Below are positions 1-6,993 of a DNA stretch of 16,401 nucleotides, piece after piece (the stretch's first letter is position 1; each line of letters begins with the position of its first letter). Source of the DNA: Candidatus Competibacteraceae bacterium (GTDB lineage Bacteria; Pseudomonadota; Gammaproteobacteria; Competibacterales; Competibacteraceae); contig JAGRHM010000211.1 in the NCBI GenBank assembly GCA_020445005.1, forward strand, positions 1 through 16,401. Reading direction: 5' to 3'. The position numbers were made by a program, and so were the translations under genes. A model generated the notes under the pieces. The model was not told where the DNA came from and did no database searches. It saw nothing but the letters and a program-made list of their open reading frames with translations.

Positions 1-109
1 CCGGCGAGCCAAAGTCACCGCTGAGCAAGAAAAGATCAGCGTCGACGGCCATCCGGTCGATCAGCGTTTCCAGTACCGCGTCGCGCATCGGGCGCACCGT
101 GGCGTTCAT
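1..109 (-). CDS. Transketolase C-terminal subunit, 5' part only (cut by window edge)
   Basis: Only the first 36 codons are present; the gene runs off the left edge of the window. The peptide starts MNATVRPMRDAVLETLIDRM and continues into a DLFLLSGDFGSP segment. This matches the usual start of the separate C-terminal (pyrimidine-binding) half of split transketolases, where an MRDAF-like motif is followed by a hydrophobic strand and a GD(L/F)G motif. The ATG at 107-109 overlaps the stop of the N-terminal subunit gene as ATGA, the normal arrangement for two chains made in equal amounts. Together the two chains would form one thiamine-diphosphate enzyme moving two-carbon ketol units between sugar phosphates. 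The substrate cannot be told from this fragment. The identification rests on a short peptide plus very strong context. Confidence 0.78.
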   Translation of the reverse strand, partial: MNATVRPMRDAVLETLIDRMAVDADLFLLSGDFGSP

Positions 110-933
110 GACATCTCTCCAAGCAGGGCGTCAAGCTGGGCGAGCGGGATGCCCATGACGTGGCTCAGAGGCGCATCTTCCAGCCCCGGAACGCCTCGAC
201 CCTTATGGGTATCGGCAACGATGCAGCGCGGCTGGCTGGGCGTCGCGACAGCCAGCACAGTCAACAGCGCTTCCAGATCATGGCCGTTGACTTGATGGGT
301 CGCCCAGCCGAACGCTGTCAGTTTGGCGGTCAGGGAGCGGTGACTGACGATCTCGTCAGTGGGACCGAGCATACTGATGTGATTGTTATCGACGATGACG
401 GTCAGGTTGTCCAGTCGGTGCTGGGCCGCCAGCATGAAGGCTTCCCAGTTGGCGCCTTCGTGCAACTCGCCGTCGCCGACCAGAACCACTACGCGCCTGG
501 CCGGATCATGGCGCCGCAAGGCCAACGCCATGCCGCAACCGACGCCGACGCCATGACCGAGCGCGCCGTTGATGGTCTCGACGCCGGGAATAGCCGGTTC
601 CGGGATGACGCTTAACAGTGCGTCCGGCTGACCGATTTGCGTGAGCGCTTCGCGGGGAAAAAAACCGAGATCAGCCAGAATCGGGTACAGGCTGATAGCG
701 CCATGGCCTTTGCTGGCGATGAAACGGTCCCGGTCAGGCCAGGGTGGCAGCTTCGGGTCGTAGCGCAGGAAGCCGCCGTAGTACAGTGCGACCAGGATTT
801 CGATGCAGGACAGTGCGGACGCTACCCGGGTTTCCGGGGAACGGCGGTGGATGTGCAGGGTTTCGCGCCAGACCCAGTCGGCTTTCTGGCGCAGCGCCGA
901 CAGGTCGAGCGAGGGCGGCGTTGGGTAGTTCAT
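106..933 (-). CDS. Transketolase N-terminal (thiamine diphosphate-binding) subunit
   Basis: A 275-residue protein, the usual length of the separate N-terminal half of split transketolases. It should bind thiamine diphosphate through the diphosphate and Mg2+ and act with the C-terminal subunit encoded next. Visible motifs are SKGHGAISLY near residues 74-83, GALGHGVGVGCG at 123-134, and the ThDP motif starting GDGELHEG at 153 and ending in the Asn pair at 183-184, followed by a KGRGVP loop near 244-249. Its ATG (931-933) overlaps the stop of the radical SAM gene as ATGA, and its own stop overlaps the next start in the same way, so the three genes are probably translationally coupled. In a glycan cluster such pairs may supply sedoheptulose 7-phosphate or attach a C2 unit to a sugar. 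A housekeeping role is less likely in this context but is not excluded. Confidence 0.93.
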   Translation of the reverse strand: MNYPTPPSLDLSALRQKADWVWRETLHIHRRSPETRVASALSCIEILVALYYGGFLRYDPKLPPWPDRDRFIASKGHGAISLYPILADLGFFPREALTQIGQPDALLSVIPEPAIPGVETINGALGHGVGVGCGMALALRRHDPARRVVVLVGDGELHEGANWEAFMLAAQHRLDNLTVIVDNNHISMLGPTDEIVSHRSLTAKLTAFGWATHQVNGHDLEALLTVLAVATPSQPRCIVADTHKGRGVPGLEDAPLSHVMGIPLAQLDALLGEMS

Positions 934-2420
934 GGCGGAGTCTCCAGCAGTTTGCGCCGTAGCGGAATAGCTGTCATGCGACGCAGGTGTGCAGTCACTG
1001 CCGGGCCGAAGGTGCGCTCCACCCTGGCCAGATAATGCGGAGAGCTAAAGTAAGTAGTGAACGCTTGGTCGCGGAAGGCCAGCACCTCGGCGGGCGTCAG
1101 CGTAGCCGTGGGCAGTGGTAGAGTGTACTCGCTGTGCTGATAAAAGTGATGCCAGCGGCGTGGCAATTCCAGACCTTGGGCGACGGCCTGGCGGTACAGG
1201 GCCGAACCGGGGTAAGCGGCGGCGGTGTAAAAATTGGCGAATTCGCAATTGAGCGCCAGCGCCAGATCCAGCGTGTCCTGCATACTCTCGGCGGTATCGT
1301 CGGGCAGGCCGAAGATGTAGTTGCCCAAGACATGAATGCCGGCGGACTGAATCTGCCGCACCACGGAGATGATGTCTTCGTTGCAATAATGCTTGTCAGC
1401 GCCGTCGCGGACGTGGCGGCTGGCGCTTTCGATGCCCAGGCACAGCCAGTTAAAACCGGCAGCCTTGAGTTTGGGCAGCCATTCTTCCCTGATCGTGTCG
1501 ACGCGCGCGTAAGCCCAGAGGTTGAGCGGATAGCCGAGCGCGATGAGGCCGTCGCACAAATCCAGGACATGCCGGCGATTGAGGACAAACATTTCATCGA
1601 TAATTTTGATATTGGTCACCCCATAGTCATTGACCAGTCGGTCGATCTCCCGCAGGACACTGGCGGCGCTCCACATCCGGTAAGACGGCTGATGGAACGG
1701 GGCGTTGATACAGCAGAAACTACAACGATAGGGGCAGCCCAACGCGGTGTGGATGGAGGCGTAGGGCGCGCGCCGGTCGAGACGATCCAGGCAGTGCCAG
1801 TTATGGGCGCGATAGCGTTCCATGGGCAACAGATCCCAGGCGATGCCAGGCATGGTTTGATCTAGATCCTGGATCAGCAGTTCATGGGCCGTGGGCGCAA
1901 CAATGTGGCCATCCTGGCGTCGCCACAGACTGGGGATGGTACAGAAATCACGACCTTCAGCTTGAAGGGCGATCAAGGTTTTCAACAGCGTAACCGGACC
2001 TTCGCCGTCGCAGACAAAGTCGACCGCTTCCTCTTCCAGTGTGCGCTGCGGCAGGGCCGCGGGGTGGGTGCCAGTCATGAAGATCGGGCGCGTGGGATCG
2101 AGCGCTTTAACGGCGGCGGCGATGGCCCCGGCGGCGGTCATGAGCTGGGTAGACGCTGAAGGTTGATGGCCATAGACGGCTAGAGCAATCAGGGTCGGAT
2201 TCCAGTCTTCCAGGGCCTGGCGAGCAACCTCGGCGGGCTCCAGACCCAGGGCAGCCGCGTCCAGGATACCGACCGAGCAGCCCTGAAGACGCAGGTAGCT
2301 GGCAAACAGGCCGGCGAATGCAGGCGGTTCAATGGCGCTGAATTCGTCGCTCAATCCCTGGTAAAGTGGGCGGTGAGAGCCAGGATGGATGAACAGGATG
2401 TCGATAGCGTCAGCAGGCAT
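930..2420 (-). CDS. Radical SAM enzyme with N-terminal B12-binding-type domain
   Basis: A 496-residue protein. Residues 1 to about 155 have the alternating strand/helix character of a cobalamin-binding-type Rossmann domain, including FMTGTHPAALP near 114-124 and an FVCDGEGP segment near 135-142. No clear DxHxxG histidine motif is seen, as in many radical SAM B12 proteins. The radical SAM core carries C229, C233 and C236 in a CxxxCxxC arrangement (GCPYRCSFCC), which would hold a 4Fe-4S cluster for cleaving S-adenosylmethionine. Further core signatures are a KIIDEMF strand, a GIESAS segment and NYIFGLPDDT. Members of this class methylate unreactive carbons or do other radical chemistry; the substrate cannot be read from sequence. 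A TGA stop lies in frame 24 bases upstream (2442-2444), which leaves ATG 2420 as the only sensible start. No good Shine-Dalgarno is visible. Confidence 0.92.
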   Translation of the reverse strand: MPADAIDILFIHPGSHRPLYQGLSDEFSAIEPPAFAGLFASYLRLQGCSVGILDAAALGLEPAEVARQALEDWNPTLIALAVYGHQPSASTQLMTAAGAIAAAVKALDPTRPIFMTGTHPAALPQRTLEEEAVDFVCDGEGPVTLLKTLIALQAEGRDFCTIPSLWRRQDGHIVAPTAHELLIQDLDQTMPGIAWDLLPMERYRAHNWHCLDRLDRRAPYASIHTALGCPYRCSFCCINAPFHQPSYRMWSAASVLREIDRLVNDYGVTNIKIIDEMFVLNRRHVLDLCDGLIALGYPLNLWAYARVDTIREEWLPKLKAAGFNWLCLGIESASRHVRDGADKHYCNEDIISVVRQIQSAGIHVLGNYIFGLPDDTAESMQDTLDLALALNCEFANFYTAAAYPGSALYRQAVAQGLELPRRWHHFYQHSEYTLPLPTATLTPAEVLAFRDQAFTTYFSSPHYLARVERTFGPAVTAHLRRMTAIPLRRKLLETPP

Positions 2421-2443
2421 GATGATGCAGAGAGCGGTCCATG

Positions 2444-2456
2444 ATCACAGTGTGAT
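2444..2456. promoter_or_regulatory. Short perfect dyad upstream of the radical SAM gene
   Basis: ATCACA and TGTGAT flank a single base in the 129-base gap between the fcl stop and the radical SAM start, about 24 bases before the ATG. It resembles half-sites of CRP-type operators, but in the opposite orientation and without the 6-base spacer. It may be an operator or an mRNA element, or chance. No convincing -10/-35 pair was found beside it. Confidence 0.2.
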
Positions 2457-2549
2457 GGTGGTGGGCAACGCTCGCGATATTCACGCCACTAATCAAGATA
2501 ATCGATTCTGTTGCCGAAGAAGGAGACGCGAAACGAGATATGATGACAT

Positions 2550-3515
2550 TCATGATAATTCATTGTCGAGAAAATCCTGATAGGCTTGAGCAATGCCGAT
2601 CTCGAGTGAAGTTGTTGGCCGCCAGCCAAGCGCGCGGATGCGTCGAATGTCGAGCTGTCTATGAGGAATCCCGTCCAGCTTGCGCGTGTCGAATGTTAAG
2701 GTGCCGGTGAAGCCAATGACTTGAGCGACAATCCGGGCAAGGTCAGCAATGCTTAAATCTTTACCACCACCGATATTGATCAACCCTGTCGCGCTAGGCT
2801 CGTCCAACAAAGTGTCAAAATCGGCGTCAACAAGGTTCATTAGGAAGACACAGGCAGTGGCCAGGTCGTCGCTGTAGAGAAATTCCCGACGCGGGGTTCC
2901 GCTGCCCCAGACTACGATTTCAGTCGCTTCTCGCACTTTGGCCTCATGGCATTTGCGCATCAATGCCGGTAGGACATGGGAGTTTTGCAAGTCGTAGCAA
3001 TCACCTGGACCGTAAAGATTGACGGGCATTACGGTGAGGTAGCGCGCTCCATACTGGCGGCGATAAGCGCGACACATTTCAATACCAGCGAGCTTGGCGA
3101 TAGCGTAGGCGCGATTGGTATCCTCTAGCGGACCGGTGAGAAGATCGTTTTCGCGAATCGGCTGAGAACAGTCTCGGGGGTAGATGCAATTGGAGCCAAA
3201 AAATAGCAGACGTTCTACTCCGTGGCGGTGAGCGGCGGTGATCACGCTTTGTTGAATGGCCAGATTATCAATGATGAAGTTGGTTGGATAAGTAGCATTC
3301 GCCTGAATACCGCCAACTTTGGCTGCGGCCAGAAAAATGTGTTGAGGACGTTCGGCGGCGAAGAAAGCGTCGACTGCATCCGGTTGGGTGAGATCCAACT
3401 CGGCACGGGTGCGGGTCAGAAGGTTGCAGTAGCCCTGTGCGATCAATTGCCGGACCAAGGCGGCGCCGACCAAACCGCGATGACCGGCGACGTAAATGCG
3501 TGCAGTCTTGTCCAT
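2550..3515 (-). CDS. fcl: GDP-L-fucose synthase-type GDP-sugar epimerase/reductase
   Basis: A 321-residue extended short-chain dehydrogenase, matching the size of Fcl/WcaG. The NADP-binding motif GHRGLVG is at residues 11-17. The catalytic set S108-N109-C110, Y137 and K141 is intact, and H180 is present. In E. coli Fcl the equivalents are S107, C109, Y136, K140 and H179, the Cys and His being the acid/base pair for C3/C5 epimerisation. Keeping both suggests a full epimerase-reductase rather than a reductase only. The family converts GDP-4-keto-6-deoxy-mannose to GDP-L-fucose in the cytoplasm, and relatives act on GDP-4-keto-6-deoxy-heptose. The neighbouring heptose kinase makes the heptose version worth considering. 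No GDP-mannose dehydratase gene is in the window, so the 4-keto substrate must come from elsewhere. The gene is visibly less GC-rich than the flanking glycosyltransferase genes. Confidence 0.93.
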   Translation of the reverse strand: MDKTARIYVAGHRGLVGAALVRQLIAQGYCNLLTRTRAELDLTQPDAVDAFFAAERPQHIFLAAAKVGGIQANATYPTNFIIDNLAIQQSVITAAHRHGVERLLFFGSNCIYPRDCSQPIRENDLLTGPLEDTNRAYAIAKLAGIEMCRAYRRQYGARYLTVMPVNLYGPGDCYDLQNSHVLPALMRKCHEAKVREATEIVVWGSGTPRREFLYSDDLATACVFLMNLVDADFDTLLDEPSATGLINIGGGKDLSIADLARIVAQVIGFTGTLTFDTRKLDGIPHRQLDIRRIRALGWRPTTSLEIGIAQAYQDFLDNELS

Positions 3516-3566
3516 CGAAGTTATTAGTCAGAAGCTTGGTATCACTGATGTTTCATATCCAAATTG

Positions 3567-3589
3567 CCTGGAAAGAGGCTGATTCCAGG
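3567..3589. other. Inter-gene hairpin between the heptose kinase and fcl genes
   Basis: CCTGGAA and TTCCAGG form a perfect 7-base stem with a 9-base loop in the 84-base gap between the two coding regions. No T-run follows on the minus strand, so it is not a standard terminator. It could protect mRNA ends or attenuate transcription between the two sugar genes. Confidence 0.35.
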
Positions 3590-3599
3590 AGTAAAACAT

Positions 3600-4595
3600 T
3601 TAGCTGAGACCGTTGGGTTGATAGAGCACAATTTTCGAGCCTGAGTCGTCAAATCTCAAGGGGACATGGATCAGGCGTCCCAGACGCTGGCGCACCGCAG
3701 CTTGCCGATCTGGTGGCACAAAGAGCAGGAAGAACCCCCCGCCGCCTGCCCCCAACAGTTTACCACCGATGGCGCCCGCGGACCGGGCTTCGCAATAAAG
3801 GTCGTCGATAGCCGGGTTGGTAACCTGATCGGACAAGGCGCGTTTGTGTCGCCATACCTCGTCGAGCAACTCGCCAAAGGGCAGAATACTGTCCTCGCTG
3901 CTGAGGAGGCGCAAGGCCTCTTCCACGGCGGTCCCGATTCGTTGTAATTGCGTAACGCGCTGGCGCAAATTGGCGATCTTGTCGCGGGCAACATGCGCCG
4001 AGTAGCGCGAGACGCCTGTAAAAAAGAGCATCAGATGCTCGTTCAGTGCTTCTCGTTTGGCGGTGCTAATGACAACTGGCTCGACTTGGAAAGCGCTGTT
4101 GGGATAGAAGCGAATGCGATTGAAACCGCCATAAGCAACGGCAATCTGATCCTGAGAGCCTACTGATTCACCCATCAGAACCTGTTCGATATGCAGGGCT
4201 TCACGAGCTAGGCGGTCGGCATCAATATAATGGCCTCGCAGGGCATGCAGAGCGTTGAGCAGGCCCACCGTAAAACTGGAGCTGGTGCCCAAGCCGGAGC
4301 GAGCTGGCAGATCGCCGTCATAGTTGATGGCCAGACTCTCCTGACAATCGAGGTGACTCAGGATAGCCTTAACCGCAGGATGGCAAATTTCGTCAATGGT
4401 TTGGACCGTTTCGATGACGGAGTACACCACCCGATAACGGTAGTCGAAGAAAGGCGGCAAGGGACGACAGGCAATGTAGCAGTATTTGTCAATGGTGGTG
4501 GACAATACCTGTCCGCCGTGTTCACGGTACCAATCGGGATAATCGGTCCCGCCGCCGAAGAACGAGATGCGAAATGGGGTTCGGCTGATAATCAT
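3600..4595 (-). CDS. hddA: GHMP kinase, D-glycero-D-manno-heptose 7-phosphate kinase type
   Basis: A 331-residue protein of the GHMP kinase superfamily, close in length and layout to HddA. The N-terminus reads RTPFRISFFGGGTDYPDW, the typical HddA start. The ATP-binding motif PARSGLGTSSS is at residues 97-107 and the C-terminal glycine-rich GAGGGGFF motif is at about 282-289. HddA adds a phosphate at C1 of D-glycero-D-manno-heptose 7-phosphate on the route to GDP-heptose used in S-layer glycans, LPS O-antigens and capsules. Fucokinase-like GHMP enzymes are the main alternative, but the N-terminus and short length favour HddA. Neither the isomerase (gmhA), the phosphatase (gmhB) nor the guanylyltransferase (hddC) is in the window. 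The gene lies 42 bases after the methyltransferase-GT4 gene and 84 bases before fcl, all codirectional. Confidence 0.88.
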   Translation of the reverse strand: MIISRTPFRISFFGGGTDYPDWYREHGGQVLSTTIDKYCYIACRPLPPFFDYRYRVVYSVIETVQTIDEICHPAVKAILSHLDCQESLAINYDGDLPARSGLGTSSSFTVGLLNALHALRGHYIDADRLAREALHIEQVLMGESVGSQDQIAVAYGGFNRIRFYPNSAFQVEPVVISTAKREALNEHLMLFFTGVSRYSAHVARDKIANLRQRVTQLQRIGTAVEEALRLLSSEDSILPFGELLDEVWRHKRALSDQVTNPAIDDLYCEARSAGAIGGKLLGAGGGGFFLLFVPPDRQAAVRQRLGRLIHVPLRFDDSGSKIVLYQPNGLS

Positions 4596-4637
4596 GTTTC
4601 GATTCAGTTAAATTTTAGGTTTGCAGTGCGCCTATGC

Positions 4638-6911
4638 TCACTGACTCCACGGCATGGCGCTAAACCGGCGGATCATCATCTCCTCATAAAAGGCCAGCAG
4701 AGCGGCGGCTTCCTCATCCATGGTGGGGATCGGAGTTTGAGCTGCTCCCGCACGCAGGCGTGCGAGCAGCGCCGGATCGTGGAGAAGGGCGCGCATGGCC
4801 TCGGCCAGTGCGTCAGCATCCCCGGTGTCTAGCAGCAGACCGTTCTCACCGGGCGTCACGATCTCTGAGCCAAAAAAGCGATGGGCAATCACCGGAATGC
4901 CCATGGCTAAGAACTCGCGAAGCGTGCGGCAGGCAGTCTCAAACAGCGAGGGGACCAGGCCAACATCGACGTTATGCAGCAATCGCTCTAGATCGGCGGA
5001 CTGGTAGGGACCCAGATAGCGCATCCGGTTGTCAGGCGTACTGGCCTCGGCAACGATCTCCGCATGAATTTTGGCGGCGAAGGGTTCGCTCACGCCGGCG
5101 ATGTCCAATTCAAAATGAGTATAACCCTGTTCGCGCAAACGCCGGACTGCCGTAGTCAGCAGGTGTGCGCCTTTTCTCGGTTGCAGCGAACCAAGAAACA
5201 TAAAGCGGATCGGCCGGGAGGGCGCTTTAACAGATCCAGGAGAATCCAGTCCCACGCCAACGCCATCGGCGCTTGAACGCCGGGGACCGGTATCCAGACT
5301 CATCGGAATGATCCGGGTGCGCTCTGCGGGAAAACCCAGATAAGGAAGAAGACGCTCCCGAAAAGCAGCGCTGGCGAACACCAGGCCATCGACATGATGC
5401 TGGTAAAACTGTCGTAGAAAATTACGCCAGAGTTGTAGCTCGGCAATCCGTAGCTCGCGCAGGGTCCGGAAATAATCACTTTGTGGGTGCGGCGGTATGG
5501 CGTTGCACTCCAGACAACGGCGGGCATCGAACCAGTCCGCGCACAGGCGCAAGGGATCGTCCAGCACCGGATTGGCGCGCAGACAGAGTTCTTCGATATT
5601 CCGGATCTGACGAATCACAACACTACCGAGATCGTGCAACAGCTTTAGAATGCGCGAGGGGAAGCCCAAGTAGTCATTGAGATGCACGACCTCCGGGCGA
5701 AATTGTTCGATCACGCTTTCGATCGCCTGTAAAGTCGGCCGGACATCCTGAATGTTGGTATGTTCCCGTTGAAAGATGTCGAAAAAGTTGCCGCCGGGGG
5801 CATGATAAACTGGAAAGGAGTGGCTGGTGGTATCGACCTGCGCCCGATTGACTTGGACATCCGGCACCAGGACAGCGACGGCAATACCCAGTCGGCGCAA
5901 AGCTTCCGCCTGATGCAGGGTGCTGACTGCAACGCCGCTGCGTGCAAAGGGCGCGATGGCATGCGCTACCAGGAGCACCCGGCTGATTTCCGGGATGCGG
6001 GTGCGAAAATCACGAACGAGGCGGATCAGAAAAAACTCGCTGGCAGCCGGCTTCAATGCGTAGAGTGGCTGCGGCTCGGCCTTTTGATCGGGCAGAGAAC
6101 GAATGGGGAGTCCCTGGACTTCTGCGCCGGAACCGTTGAACAGACGCCGAACCCGCGCCTGGCTCCAGTCCTCGACATGATCAGGGTTGAGATGGCTGCC
6201 GTGATAGCGCCAGTTGGGGAGCGTGATGAACAGTTGGCCAGTGGGGTGCAAACGCGCGCGCAACGACGACAGGATGCGGGGCCAGTCGCGGATATGCTCC
6301 AGGACTTCAGAGGCGATAATGGCGTCGAATTCGCCATCGATGGCTTCCAGACCATCTGCACGAAAATCGATTCCGTCCGCGCCCAGAAAGGATCGCGCTT
6401 CCTCGATAGCGGACAGGCTGCTGTCTACTGCTGTGATTTTTATATTACATTGGGTTAGCAGGATCAGGGGTCCCAAGCCGGCGCCGCAACCAAAGTCCAG
6501 CACCCGGGCGCCAGCGGGGAGGTGCTGGGCGATGGCGTGGTAACGCGCGAACACGCCCAGGAGAGTAAAAAGGTCGCTGCTCAGTAAATCGGGACGCTGG
6601 AATGCATGCCGCCTCGGGCCGATGGGTGGCGCAGCGTGATTAAGCATGGCAATCAACTGTCCTGCAGGAATGCTGGCCAGCAACGACGGAATCCGCAGGA
6701 TCGCCTCAGTGTCAGGCTCTTCAAGACGCAGCGCGAACACCGGCGTGCGCAAACCGGCTGCGGTTTGGAAGAGGAGATTGTAATAATGCCGGTTGGCGAT
6801 AGCATACTGGATGGACTGGGTCAGAGTCATGGATTCAGGCAGGCGCGGATATAACTGAAATCGGTCCAGTCCTGGATCCGTTTCGATACGGCTGATGGCG
6901 ATGGAGGTCAC
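4638..6911 (-). CDS. Methyltransferase-GT4 glycosyltransferase fusion
   Basis: A two-domain protein of about 757 residues if started at GTG 6911. The N-terminal half is a class I SAM-dependent methyltransferase: VLDFGCGAGLG near residues 137-147, acidic motif AVDSS near 161-165, IIASEVLEH near 198-206 and FITLPNW near 228-234. The C-terminal half from about 310 is a GT-B, family 4 glycosyltransferase: FARSGVAVSTLHQAEALRRLG, then FLGSLQPRKGAHLL in the donor domain, and an intact EX7E pair at about 658 and 666 (FETACRTLRE). Four cysteines at about 443, 457, 466 and 469 sit in the linker region before the donor domain and may bind a metal. The frame stays open upstream to 7133, but that part overlaps the preceding gene. 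GTG 6911 and ATG 6830 are the credible starts, and neither has a clear Shine-Dalgarno. It probably transfers and methylates a sugar of the surface glycan; acceptor unknown. Confidence 0.86.
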   Translation of the reverse strand: MTSIAISRIETDPGLDRFQLYPRLPESMTLTQSIQYAIANRHYYNLLFQTAAGLRTPVFALRLEEPDTEAILRIPSLLASIPAGQLIAMLNHAAPPIGPRRHAFQRPDLLSSDLFTLLGVFARYHAIAQHLPAGARVLDFGCGAGLGPLILLTQCNIKITAVDSSLSAIEEARSFLGADGIDFRADGLEAIDGEFDAIIASEVLEHIRDWPRILSSLRARLHPTGQLFITLPNWRYHGSHLNPDHVEDWSQARVRRLFNGSGAEVQGLPIRSLPDQKAEPQPLYALKPAASEFFLIRLVRDFRTRIPEISRVLLVAHAIAPFARSGVAVSTLHQAEALRRLGIAVAVLVPDVQVNRAQVDTTSHSFPVYHAPGGNFFDIFQREHTNIQDVRPTLQAIESVIEQFRPEVVHLNDYLGFPSRILKLLHDLGSVVIRQIRNIEELCLRANPVLDDPLRLCADWFDARRCLECNAIPPHPQSDYFRTLRELRIAELQLWRNFLRQFYQHHVDGLVFASAAFRERLLPYLGFPAERTRIIPMSLDTGPRRSSADGVGVGLDSPGSVKAPSRPIRFMFLGSLQPRKGAHLLTTAVRRLREQGYTHFELDIAGVSEPFAAKIHAEIVAEASTPDNRMRYLGPYQSADLERLLHNVDVGLVPSLFETACRTLREFLAMGIPVIAHRFFGSEIVTPGENGLLLDTGDADALAEAMRALLHDPALLARLRAGAAQTPIPTMDEEAAALLAFYEEMMIRRFSAMPWSQ

Positions 6912-6993
6912 AATGGTGTTTGCTAGCGTTGTCGGATAAGGTTTCGGGGTCGGGAGCCCTGTGAGGAGTGAGCGATATGTTGCCGCTGGCAAA

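Noticed and set aside
1226..1240. GTGTAAAAAT string resembling the putative IS end at 12410
   Set aside because: It lies inside the conserved coding sequence of the radical SAM gene and is explained by codons for that protein.
160..6543. Several long plus-strand ORFs (for example 160-615, 1134-1865, 5760-6458)
   Set aside because: They lie opposite strongly recognised minus-strand genes and have no family-like motifs; they are shadows of GC-rich coding DNA.
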